Assembly: GCF_901538265.1 (NCBI RefSeq)
Contig: NZ_LR593886.1
Coordinates: 1,860,001-1,924,000, forward strand
From: Gemmata massiliana
Lineage (GTDB): Bacteria > Planctomycetota > Planctomycetia > Gemmatales > Gemmataceae
Reading direction: 5' to 3'
DNA: 64,000 nucleotides
Below the pieces are notes generated by a model, which saw only the letters and a list, made by a program, of their open reading frames with translations, searched no databases and was not told where the DNA came from. Position 1 is the first letter of the stretch. Each line of letters starts with the position of its first letter. Both the position numbers and the translations under genes were made by a program. This document shows, piece by piece, positions 52,214 to 60,944 of this stretch.

Positions 52214-55200
52214 CTACTTGTCGATGAGGAGCATGTCCGCGACGTTCAGCGGCATGTTGATCTGAATGGCGCCTTTGAGCTGCGTGAACTTCAACTCACC
52301 GCGTTCGACGCTGCGCACCTTGCTCACCTTGTCGACGCGGATCGTGACTGTCAACGAAGTCTGTTCCGCGCCGGTCCAGTTGATGAGCGGGATCGCGAGT
52401 TTGGCCGGTGCGTCGCCCTTCGCGGGCGTATCGATACACATCGTTTCCACGAGTCCGTCCGTGGTGACGACGGGCTTCGCGTCGCGCCCGCCGAATCCCA
52501 AGAAGTCGTCCGCCAACCGCGTGAGCAGGTGGAGCCGCATTCCCGTGGGCAGGAAGTGGGCGTAACTGTCCGCATTGGCCCCGCGATCGACCGGGCGGAC
52601 CGGTAAACCGCTTTGCAGGTACGCTTGTCCCGGCAGAAACCCGAACAGGATCGCGCGCCCGGTCCCGTGCCGCTTCGTAATCACTGCGGGGGAGCCGTCT
52701 TTGAACTTACCGATGACCGTGCCATCGGTCGCGGTGAGGGCCTGCTTCCACCCGATTACGGGCACGTTGAACACGTGGTTCGGCGACGGGGCCGGGTCCG
52801 GGTCGATCTTCGACAACCCGCCGATGTGCCAGTGAGCGGTGTCCATCGGCTCGTACTGCGGGAGATCGTGCTTGCTGAAGAACGGCGTATTTTCCTTGCC
52901 CAGATACTTGGAGACGAGGTTGGGGTCGGTTGTGATCTTGCTGCCGGTGGCGCCGTAGAACTTCGCGGTCGCCGGGTTCTCCTTCTGGAACTCGTTGAAG
53001 TACCCGCCGCCGGCCATCGCGACGACCGTTCCCCCGGCCGCGCACCACTTCTGGAGCGAATCCAGGCACTTGGACTGGAGGTACTGCTGTGTGACGTAGA
53101 TGAGCTTGTAGTCCTTCGCCCGGCCGTCGATCACGTCGTCTTCCGACAGAAAATCGACCGGTACCTGCGAGTGCCGCAGCGCGTAATAGAGCGCCTTGCG
53201 CTCGTTGTTGTGGAGCGCGAAGGAGAAGTTGTTGACGCCGGTAATTAACTCGTCCGTGCTCGAAAGGAGCAGCCCCACTTTCGCCGGGCGCACCTTGCCG
53301 TCCACGATGTAGTCTTCAAAGATGCCGGCTTCGTGCGTGCAGGTGTAGATCTCCTTCCACATCTTCAGGTCGTAGCTGTCGACGTAGTTTTCGGTGGCAC
53401 CCACGGCGGACGGCGTCGCACAGAAGTAGTTAATCACCTTCGCGCCGTGTGCGATCGACGTGTAGAAGCTCTGCCGGAACTCGCTCGGCAACTGGCCCGG
53501 TGAGTGCGGCATCACGTACATGTGAATCGGCAGGTCATCATACTTCGCCCCCGCCCGCAGCCCGCTCGCGAGGTAGCCCACAATTTGCGGACTGAACTCC
53601 GCGATCTGCCAGGCGTAGTCTTCCGTCCACGGCATCGACATTGCTTTGAGCTTGAACGGGCGGATGTAATCGAGTTCGGTGACGAGGTAGTTCGCGTGCG
53701 GTGAGTAGTTCGCGCCGGTGAGCACGCCCTTCGACTTGTAGTAAGCGGTCCCCTCGGCGAACTTCACCGCGCCTTTCTCTTTGGCCGCGATCTGGGAGTA
53801 ATAGTAGAGCGGGTCTTTCTTGTCGGTCGTGTACTTCACCGCGCCTTCAACGGTTACTCCCCGATCCTTCAGCCACTTTGCGAACTCGTCGTCTTTAAGT
53901 GGGATCGCCGGCAGGTGAATCTCGTCGCCATAACTCACAATGGCGAGGTCATCGAACCCGCCCTTGCGTGTCATTTCTTGCTTCTTGATCCACTCCAGGG
54001 ACGGATCGGCCCAGTGCGCAACCAGCTCGCGCTTCTTGCCGGTCGCGTCAACCGTGGTGTTATCGCCCAACGCGAGGGCGAGTTGCTTCGCTTCGGGGAA
54101 CGCGGTGTGTGCGGAACCGAAACCCATGATGCCGTAGATCGGCATTCGTTTCGGCACGCTGCCGACTTGCGGGAATTTCGCGACTTCTGCATTCAGGTAG
54201 TCCAAGACCTCTTTCTGGGTGCGGATTTCGGGCTTCCAGTACCGCTTGATGAGCGCGAGCAGGTGGTCCTGGTTCGGGTTCAGGCAACCCGGAATATCGA
54301 AGCACGCGGGCGAGAGGTTCTGCGCCGGCCCCTTTACTATCGCGTTCTTCACCAACTTGATCCCACCACGACCGTCCGGGATACCGAACTCCAGGCGGAG
54401 GTGGACGCCCTCGGCTTTGCCCTTGTAGATCGCCTTCGGAAACCATTGCGAGTAGTTGAGCGAATCAAGTACAGGACCGAGCGGTATCCACCCCGACGTA
54501 TCCCCCGGTTGCAGGTACTCGCTATCCGGAATCGTTGCCGGGGTGGGGACGACCGGGGCGAGTATTTCCGACTTCACTTTGGTGGAACGCGGGCCGTCGT
54601 TCTGGTACTTCAGTTCCGATACCGTGCGCCCGCTTTTCATCACTTGTTGGGTGGGCCAGTCGCGGACGTGAACGTAGTACGGCGAGTGCTGCCCCTGGTC
54701 GAACGGCGCGACGATCGGAACGACTGGCCCGAACCCGTCCTTCGGGTTTGTGAACCGGACGAACACGTCGCCGTCCTGTACGAGCCAGCCGTCGAATTCG
54801 AGGTAGCCCGTTTTCTTTTGGGCCTCCATGCCGGCTTTGTCGTTCGTCAGGCACACGAGATCGACGTTGCGCTTCGCGATGTTCACGCGCGGCTTGTCGC
54901 CGTCCTTCTGCTCGGTCGCGATGAGCCGCAGTTTCGCGGTGCCAGCGGCCAGTTTCACGTTGCCGGGTTGCTGCCAGACGATGTTGTCGGTGCCGCTCCA
55001 CGAGTAGCGTTCCATTGGGACGCGCTTGTGATCGTTGAACGCCCAGATTTTCGGATCGGTCAGGCGCCCGCACGGGAAGCTCCCGACGACTTTGCCGTCC
55101 TGCTCGACTTCGACCGTGAACTCGGCCGCGAACTGGTACGGTTGCTCGTACCGAACCATGATCTCGAACGTGTCGGCGTAGGGGATTGTGATCGTCTGTT

Positions 55201-55450
55201 CTGCAACTGCTTTCTTGCCGGAGGAGATCTCGTCCGGCGCGCTTAAACAGGCCATTCGTGACAAGAACGCGACGGCGAACGTCCCCGCGAAGTAGTTCTC
55301 GCGGTACGGCATCACCTTCCAGCCCGAGGTAACGGTGAAGTCTTCCGCCTCTGCGATCAACCGCACCGGTTTCTTCTCTTGTGCGAACGCGGGCGTCGGC
55401 CCCGCGAGCACAAGAAGTGCGACAACGACCGGCAACAGCGAGCGGATCAT
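52214..55450 (-). CDS. Large secreted protein with a class-I glutamine-amidotransferase-like (beta-galactosidase trimerisation-like) region
   Basis: ATG 55450 starts a clear signal peptide (SLLPVVVALLVLAGPTPAFA); the upstream open frame adds a cysteine-rich stretch that is unlikely to be translated. The 1078-residue mature protein begins with a beta-sandwich-like segment (about 30-200, AEDFTVTSGW..., typical of carbohydrate-binding-like folds). A central TIM-barrel-like part follows, and residues about 740-850 have the pattern DFLSEDDVIDGRAKDYKLIY then GGTVVAMAGGG, as in beta-galactosidase trimerisation domains. It ends with an Ig-like strand region. I cannot name catalytic residues. A secreted glycosidase-like role is a guess. 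It is divergent from the redoxin fusion gene, with 179 bp between starts. Confidence 0.8.
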   Translation of the reverse strand: MIRSLLPVVVALLVLAGPTPAFAQEKKPVRLIAEAEDFTVTSGWKVMPYRENYFAGTFAVAFLSRMACLSAPDEISSGKKAVAEQTITIPYADTFEIMVRYEQPYQFAAEFTVEVEQDGKVVGSFPCGRLTDPKIWAFNDHKRVPMERYSWSGTDNIVWQQPGNVKLAAGTAKLRLIATEQKDGDKPRVNIAKRNVDLVCLTNDKAGMEAQKKTGYLEFDGWLVQDGDVFVRFTNPKDGFGPVVPIVAPFDQGQHSPYYVHVRDWPTQQVMKSGRTVSELKYQNDGPRSTKVKSEILAPVVPTPATIPDSEYLQPGDTSGWIPLGPVLDSLNYSQWFPKAIYKGKAEGVHLRLEFGIPDGRGGIKLVKNAIVKGPAQNLSPACFDIPGCLNPNQDHLLALIKRYWKPEIRTQKEVLDYLNAEVAKFPQVGSVPKRMPIYGIMGFGSAHTAFPEAKQLALALGDNTTVDATGKKRELVAHWADPSLEWIKKQEMTRKGGFDDLAIVSYGDEIHLPAIPLKDDEFAKWLKDRGVTVEGAVKYTTDKKDPLYYYSQIAAKEKGAVKFAEGTAYYKSKGVLTGANYSPHANYLVTELDYIRPFKLKAMSMPWTEDYAWQIAEFSPQIVGYLASGLRAGAKYDDLPIHMYVMPHSPGQLPSEFRQSFYTSIAHGAKVINYFCATPSAVGATENYVDSYDLKMWKEIYTCTHEAGIFEDYIVDGKVRPAKVGLLLSSTDELITGVNNFSFALHNNERKALYYALRHSQVPVDFLSEDDVIDGRAKDYKLIYVTQQYLQSKCLDSLQKWCAAGGTVVAMAGGGYFNEFQKENPATAKFYGATGSKITTDPNLVSKYLGKENTPFFSKHDLPQYEPMDTAHWHIGGLSKIDPDPAPSPNHVFNVPVIGWKQALTATDGTVIGKFKDGSPAVITKRHGTGRAILFGFLPGQAYLQSGLPVRPVDRGANADSYAHFLPTGMRLHLLTRLADDFLGFGGRDAKPVVTTDGLVETMCIDTPAKGDAPAKLAIPLINWTGAEQTSLTVTIRVDKVSKVRSVERGELKFTQLKGAIQINMPLNVADMLLIDK

Positions 55451-55629
55451 GGTGGTGTCCGGAGGATTACTGAAATCGAGCTTGGAAAACGATGGTAACC
55501 GGTCGGGAGAACTCGCACAACGGGCACAGAATGGGCACGCAGGGTTCTCATCAGTGCTCGTTGCGCGCCTTGAAACACTTCGTCCTGTTGCCGGGTATCC
55601 GTGATAACGCTTCACTACGGCCTTCACGG

Positions 55630-57624
55630 ATGCCCCACATGCGACTGACCGCGTTCGCGCTCTTGTTGCTCGTTACCGACGCGGCCCCGGCTGCTGATGT
55701 CGCGCCCGCGCCGCGTGAGATAGCGGTTGCCGACACAAGCCCCAAAGAAGCTCCGAAGTTTAGGCTCCCCGGCGAGGCTGGTGTTGGCAGGCTCGTGCCC
55801 GATGTCGCGTTCACCGATCTCGCCGGCAAACCGGGAAAGTTGTCGGATTTTAGGGGTAGCAAGTTCACCGTTGTCGCCTTCACGAATACCACTTGTCCGC
55901 TGTGCAAGAAGTACCGCCCGGCGCTTCTCCGTTTGGAAAAGGAATTTGCGGCGCGGGGCGTGAGCTTCTTGTTCGTGAACCCGACCAAAACCGACAAACC
56001 GGGCGATCACGGGTTCGCCGGGCGCTACGTCCACGACACGGACGGCGTACTAACGGCCGCGCTCGGTGCGACGGCGACTACAGAGGTGTTCGTACTCGAT
56101 TCCGCCCGCACGCTGCAGTACCGCGGTGCGTTCAACGACCAGTACGGTCTCGGTTACGCGCTCGAAAAGCCGCGGGCGAACTATCTCGTCACCGCGCTGG
56201 AAGACTTGCTTGTCGGTAAGCAGCCGGTCGTGCAAGCGACGACCGCGCCGGGGTGCGAACTGACCTCGGACGCGGCGAAGTTACCTCGAGTGGCACTCAC
56301 CTACCACGCCCGCATCGAACGCATTGTTCAGGCCAACTGCGGGGAGTGCCACCGGAGTGGAGGTGTGGCAGCGTTCGCGCTCGATACTTACGACTCCGTT
56401 GTTGCGAATAAGGGCATGATTCGCAAGGTCGTGAATAAGGGGACGATGCCGCCGTGGTTCGCGGCCCCGCCGAAAAAGGGCGCCCACTCGCCGTTCGCAA
56501 ACGACCGCACGCTCGCCGAAAGCGACAAGAACGATCTGCTCGCGTGGCTGGCTTCCGACTTGAAGGAAGGGGACGTGGCCGATGCCCCGTTGTCGCGCAA
56601 ATACGAGAGCGGTTGGCTCATCGGTAAGCCGGATGTGGTGTACCAGATCTCCAAGCCGATCGAGATCCCGGCTGAAGGTGTGATGCCGTACCAGAACGCG
56701 AGCGTGGAAACGACTTACGACGAGGACAAGTGGGTGCAGGCGCTCGAAGTGCAGCCGAGCGCCCGCGAAGTCGTTCACCACGTCCTGGTGTTCGCGCTGC
56801 CGAAGGGCTCGCGCGGCACGGGCGGCGAGGCTCAGGGCTTCTTTGCGGCTTACGTTCCTGGCAACAGCGGGATGGTGTACCCCGAGGGCTACGCGAAGAA
56901 ACTCCCGAAGGGATCACTCCTGCGGTTCCAGATCCACTACACGCCCAACGGCAAGGCGACGAAGGACCAGACCAAAATCGGGCTGATCTTCGCGAAGCAG
57001 GCGCCGCGGTACGAGGTCCGCGTGGCGGGGATCGCGAACCCGATGTTCACGATCCCGCCCGGCGCCAACAACCACAAAGTGAACGCGAGCCTGCCCGTCA
57101 TCCCGTTCGAGACGCGCATTCTGGCCCTCTTTCCGCACGCCCACCTGCGCGGCAAGGCCGCCAAATACGACCTCCGTACCCCTGATGGGAAGGTAACTAC
57201 GCTGCTCGAAGTGCCGCACTACGACTTCAACTGGCAGTTGCAGTACCGGTTCGCGGAGCCGGTACACGTGCCGCGCGGCAGCGGATTGAGTTACGTCGCG
57301 TGGTACGACAACAGCGACAAGAACCCCGCGAACCCGGACCCCACCAAAGCAGTGAAATGGGGACCGCAAACGCACAACGAAATGCACCTCGGTTACGTCG
57401 AGTTCGTCCTGGATGCTCGCTCAACGAACGAGAACTTCGACTTCCCGAAACCAGAAGTAAAGATCCCGAAGGGCGGTATCGTGATCCCGGAGCAATTCAA
57501 GAACGGGCTGAAGCGGTTCGACACCAACGGTGACGGTAAACTTGACGAAAAAGAGATCGATGCGCTTCCGCCTGCGGTCAAGAACGCCGTGCTCGAATAC
57601 CTCCGGCACACGACGTCAGAGTGA
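55630..57624 (+). CDS. Secreted redoxin-cytochrome-copper monooxygenase-like-EF-hand fusion
   Basis: ATG 55630 (or in-frame ATG 55639) starts a signal peptide (LTAFALLLLVTDAAPAA). The 664-residue protein has four parts. Residues about 45-190 are an AhpC/TSA-type redoxin with the CPLC pair in TTCPLCKKYRPAL. Residues about 215-320 include a single heme motif, CGECH. Residues about 350-590 resemble the copper type II ascorbate-dependent monooxygenase fold, with His pairs in VVHHVLVF and FPHAHLRGKA as likely copper ligands. The end has an EF-hand calcium loop, DTNGDGKLDEKE. This order recurs in planctomycete and related secreted proteins. The substrate is unknown; the redoxin-heme-copper combination suggests self-contained electron delivery. 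Confidence 0.85.
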   Translation: MPHMRLTAFALLLLVTDAAPAADVAPAPREIAVADTSPKEAPKFRLPGEAGVGRLVPDVAFTDLAGKPGKLSDFRGSKFTVVAFTNTTCPLCKKYRPALLRLEKEFAARGVSFLFVNPTKTDKPGDHGFAGRYVHDTDGVLTAALGATATTEVFVLDSARTLQYRGAFNDQYGLGYALEKPRANYLVTALEDLLVGKQPVVQATTAPGCELTSDAAKLPRVALTYHARIERIVQANCGECHRSGGVAAFALDTYDSVVANKGMIRKVVNKGTMPPWFAAPPKKGAHSPFANDRTLAESDKNDLLAWLASDLKEGDVADAPLSRKYESGWLIGKPDVVYQISKPIEIPAEGVMPYQNASVETTYDEDKWVQALEVQPSAREVVHHVLVFALPKGSRGTGGEAQGFFAAYVPGNSGMVYPEGYAKKLPKGSLLRFQIHYTPNGKATKDQTKIGLIFAKQAPRYEVRVAGIANPMFTIPPGANNHKVNASLPVIPFETRILALFPHAHLRGKAAKYDLRTPDGKVTTLLEVPHYDFNWQLQYRFAEPVHVPRGSGLSYVAWYDNSDKNPANPDPTKAVKWGPQTHNEMHLGYVEFVLDARSTNENFDFPKPEVKIPKGGIVIPEQFKNGLKRFDTNGDGKLDEKEIDALPPAVKNAVLEYLRHTTSE

Positions 57625-57660
57625 AGACGAGGCGGGTTTAGCAACAAAACGGCACAAAAC

Positions 57661-57723
57661 GGACCGTTGGTCCGGGACTGGAAGACGGCCGATAGGTGTT
57701 TTCCGGTCCCGGACCAACGGTCC
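57661..57723. repeat. Perfect 18-nt inverted repeat with a partial third copy
   Basis: Arms at 57661-57678 (GGACCGTTGGTCCGGGAC) and 57706-57723 are exact reverse complements, 27 nt apart. A shortened TTTTCCGGTCCGGGGTCCG copy lies at about 57798-57816, just before the next start codon. The region is 199 bp and otherwise empty. Confidence 0.8.
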
Positions 57724-57823
57724 GTCGCCTTTCCCGACCGAACCGGAGGGCCGCCTGTCCCGTAGTACCGCTGGAGACTACAAAGGCAGAAGTCCTATTT
57801 TCCGGTCCGGGGTCCGTGCAGTC

Positions 57824-59341
57824 ATGGCCGAACCGACTCAATCACCCACACTCCCGTCCACCGCGGACGCGACCCCCTACGTCCCCATTTCGTGGACCGC
57901 GGTCGCCGCAGCTGTGGCTGCGTGGAAGTTCGCAATTGCGCTCCTCCTGCTGGGGATCTTCGCGTTCATCAGTAAGAAGCCCCTGCTCATGCAGGAGTTG
58001 CTGATACTGCCCGTTATTGCGGTAGTATTGAGCTTCGCGGCCCGCCGCATCATTCGCAACTCTGAGGGCACGCGCACCGGCGAGGGGCTGGCGAACGCGG
58101 CGTGGTGGGCCTCCTTGGTGCTCGGACTGGGATACGTCGCGTACCTGTTCGCGATCGATTACTCGGTCCGCCGGGACGCCGCGAACGAGGTCGAACGGTG
58201 GGTCGGGCAGGTGCGCGACGATAAGGTTGTCGGAGCCTTCTACACGACCCTTCCACCCGGTCAGCGCCAGGGGGTTTCGCGGAACGACACGAGCTTGATC
58301 GAGATGCGGTTCCGGGACGAACTGCTCATGTTCCGCAACTCCGACTTGATGCGCCTCGCGCTGCGCAACAAGGGTGAGGGGGAGTTCAAGTACGACTCCG
58401 TTGGGGTGGCGGATTGGTCGTACAAGCCGGGTGCGATTGACTGTGCGTTCTCGGGAACGGTCACGTGTCCGGAGGGGAAGTTCCCCCTCATGGTGCAACT
58501 CAAGGGAATTGAGGGTGTTACCGCGAGCGAGGGGGGCGGTGGCGGGCGCCAATGGATGGTCGTGCGGCCCCAGGGCGGCGGGTTCATCCAACAGGACAAG
58601 GTCGAGCGCACGGGTTACGGGTGGCTGTTGGTACTGTTGGAGATCAACGGGGGTTCATTCGGTAAGGGGTTCATTGAGTACGTCAACTCCGGTCCGTTCA
58701 CACAGCCGTTCGCGTACCAAGGCTTCGTCGTCGAGGGCGGTGTCCCGGCCGAGGCGGTGGGGGCTTCCCGGAACGGGACGGCCGTCCTCGCGTCTTTCGT
58801 CCCGCTCGGTGTCGCCGCTGCCGGTCAGGGCGGGTGCACCCGGCACATGGCGGACCACGTCTTTAAGTTGCCCGGCGGGGGCGAACCGAGTTCGGGGCAG
58901 AAGGAGAAGTTCCTCGCGTCGTGGAACGCGCAAGGCGTATTTGAAGCCGGTCGGCGCCTGAAAGATGCGGGGGGCGGCGTGCCCGACAAGGACGTCATCC
59001 TCAAGGTCGGGGACACGGCCGTTGAGGTCTACTTGCCGATCGAAATCCCCATTCAGAACACCACCGGCAGGGCGGAAACCGCACGCGGGAAGGTCGTGGT
59101 CGCGTGCAAAGACCCGGCGCTGCTCGCGGAACTCAAGGCACGTAAAGCTTCTGCGGCCGGGGAGAAACCGACCAGCAACCCGCCCCAAGAATTGGCCCAG
59201 TGGGTCAACATTCCGTGGCGCGTGGTGCGGATCGAATCAGATCTCAACCCCGTGAGTATGCACCAAGCTAGCCCGGGCGGTCCCGGGGGCGGCCCGCCGC
59301 CGGGGATGGGCGGGGGCGGGGCCGGGATGCACGGCGGATAG
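57824..59341 (+). CDS. Uncharacterised membrane protein with Gly/Pro-rich C-terminus
   Basis: The ATG at 57824 begins MAEPTQSPTLPSTADATPY and gives 505 residues; the open frame runs back into the preceding gene but is not used. Three transmembrane helices lie in the first 115 residues (WKFAIALLLLGIFAFI, LLILPVIAVVLSFAA, ASLVLGLGYVAYLFAI). The rest is a soluble domain of about 340 residues without cysteine or recognised motifs, probably facing the periplasm, ending in a low-complexity GGPGGGPPPGMGGGG tail. I do not recognise a family; planctomycetes have many such proteins. No operon partner is visible: it stands 199 bp after the redoxin fusion and 58 bp before ribBA. Confidence 0.8.
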   Translation: MAEPTQSPTLPSTADATPYVPISWTAVAAAVAAWKFAIALLLLGIFAFISKKPLLMQELLILPVIAVVLSFAARRIIRNSEGTRTGEGLANAAWWASLVLGLGYVAYLFAIDYSVRRDAANEVERWVGQVRDDKVVGAFYTTLPPGQRQGVSRNDTSLIEMRFRDELLMFRNSDLMRLALRNKGEGEFKYDSVGVADWSYKPGAIDCAFSGTVTCPEGKFPLMVQLKGIEGVTASEGGGGGRQWMVVRPQGGGFIQQDKVERTGYGWLLVLLEINGGSFGKGFIEYVNSGPFTQPFAYQGFVVEGGVPAEAVGASRNGTAVLASFVPLGVAAAGQGGCTRHMADHVFKLPGGGEPSSGQKEKFLASWNAQGVFEAGRRLKDAGGGVPDKDVILKVGDTAVEVYLPIEIPIQNTTGRAETARGKVVVACKDPALLAELKARKASAAGEKPTSNPPQELAQWVNIPWRVVRIESDLNPVSMHQASPGGPGGGPPPGMGGGGAGMHGG

Positions 59342-59399
59342 CGCATTCGCTCCGGGTGGCCGTTACAATAGCGGTGACGCTATTCGCCCGGAGACCGCT

Positions 59400-60689
59400 A
59401 TGCCTCGAACCGCCGAAGGATTTTGCAGCATTGATGCGGCCCTCGACGACCTCCGCGCCGGTCGCATGATCGTGCTCGTGGACGACGAGCACCGCGAGAA
59501 CGAGGGCGACCTCGTGATGGCCGCAGAAGCCGTGACGCCCGCGGCCATCAATTTCATGATCCGGTACGCCTGCGGGCGCCTCTGCGTTTCGTTCTCGCGC
59601 CCGCACGCGGAGCGACTGGGGCTCGAACTGCTCCCCGGCGTCAACCTCGACCCCGCTGCCACCCCGTTCACGCACAACTTCGACGCCCGGTTCGGCATCT
59701 CCACCGGCATCTCGGCCTTCGACCGCGCCCGCACCGTGCAAGTGTGCGCCGACCCCGCGTCCGGCCCGCAAGACCTCGTGCGCGATAAGGGCCATGTGGA
59801 CGGGCTCATCGCCCGGCCCGGCGGCGTGCTCGTGCGCGCCGGGCACACCGAAGGCAGTGTGGACCTGTGCCGGCTCGCCGGGCTGCGCGAGATCGCCGTC
59901 ATCTGCGAGGTGCTGAACGAAGACGGCAGCATGGCTCGGCTGCCGGACCTCCGCGAGTTCTGCGTGAAGCACGAACTGAAGATGTGTACGATCGCGGACC
60001 TGATCGAGCACCGGCGGCGGCGCGAGAAGCTCATCAAGCGCGAGATCTCGCTGAAGCTCCCCACTGAGTTCGGCACGTTCGACCTGTTCGCGTACACCTC
60101 AATGGTGGACCAGGAGCCGCACCTCGCGCTGACGCTCGGGGGAATCGGGCTATCGACCGCCGAAGCCAGCGAGCCCGGTCCGCCGAGTGTTCCGGTTCAA
60201 ACGGAATCGGTGCTGGTGCGCATGCACAGCGAGTGCTTGACCGGCGACGTGTTGCACTCGACCAAGTGCGATTGCGGCCCGCAGTTGAAGTACGCGATGC
60301 AGCAGGTGGCGGAAGCCGGGCGCGGGGTGATCGTGTACATGCGGCAGGAGGGGCGCGGGATCGGGCTGCTCAACAAGCTGAAGGCGTACAAGCTCCAGCA
60401 GGAAGAGGGGCTGGACACGGTGGAGGCGAACAAGCGCCTCGGTTTCGCCCCGGACCTGCGGCACTTCGGTATCGGCGCACAGATCCTGCACGATCTCGGC
60501 GTTCGCGATATCAAGCTCCTCACGAATAACCCGCGGAAAGTGATTGGACTCGAGGGCTACGGTTTGCGGATCGTGGAGCGCGTACCGATCCAGATGCAAC
60601 CGGGCGACCACAACCGCGACTACTTGCAGACGAAGAAGGACAAGCTCGGGCACCTGCTCGACGAGTTCGAGACGGGCGGTGGGGATTGA
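59400..60689 (+). CDS. ribBA: Bifunctional riboflavin biosynthesis protein RibBA
   Basis: The 429-residue protein starts at ATG 59400. The N-terminal half (about 10-220) is 3,4-dihydroxy-2-butanone-4-phosphate synthase, with VDDEHRENEGDLVMAAE (Mg-binding acidic loop) and the HTEGSVDL motif. The C-terminal half (about 225-425) is GTP cyclohydrolase II, with the zinc ligands in HSECLTGDVLHSTKCDCGPQL, and RQEGRGIGLLNKLKAY. Length and motifs fit a normal RibBA. It makes the two riboflavin precursors from ribulose 5-phosphate and GTP in the cytoplasm, feeding FMN and FAD to the many flavoproteins here, including the LOV kinase. No FMN riboswitch is apparent upstream; the gap is only 58 bp. Confidence 0.97.
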   Translation: MPRTAEGFCSIDAALDDLRAGRMIVLVDDEHRENEGDLVMAAEAVTPAAINFMIRYACGRLCVSFSRPHAERLGLELLPGVNLDPAATPFTHNFDARFGISTGISAFDRARTVQVCADPASGPQDLVRDKGHVDGLIARPGGVLVRAGHTEGSVDLCRLAGLREIAVICEVLNEDGSMARLPDLREFCVKHELKMCTIADLIEHRRRREKLIKREISLKLPTEFGTFDLFAYTSMVDQEPHLALTLGGIGLSTAEASEPGPPSVPVQTESVLVRMHSECLTGDVLHSTKCDCGPQLKYAMQQVAEAGRGVIVYMRQEGRGIGLLNKLKAYKLQQEEGLDTVEANKRLGFAPDLRHFGIGAQILHDLGVRDIKLLTNNPRKVIGLEGYGLRIVERVPIQMQPGDHNRDYLQTKKDKLGHLLDEFETGGGD

Positions 60690-60944
60690 TACGCGAAATC
60701 GTTGGTTGCTCCCACGATGTGAACCGCGTCCTGCTCGCTATAAAGCGAGTGAAGCGCTCACGTTTGAAGCGTGGGTGGGCGGTTCAAAGAAGATGCTCGT
60801 GAAGGCGTAACGCAACACTTCTGAAACCGGGCGCGGGAATAGGCGCCCGGAACGCTCGCATTTCTGTGGTTTCCTAATCTGCAAAATCGGAAAATCATCC
60901 CCAGCTTTTCAGGCACCTGTCTTGTGAAAGGCCAGGGAGCGGCC

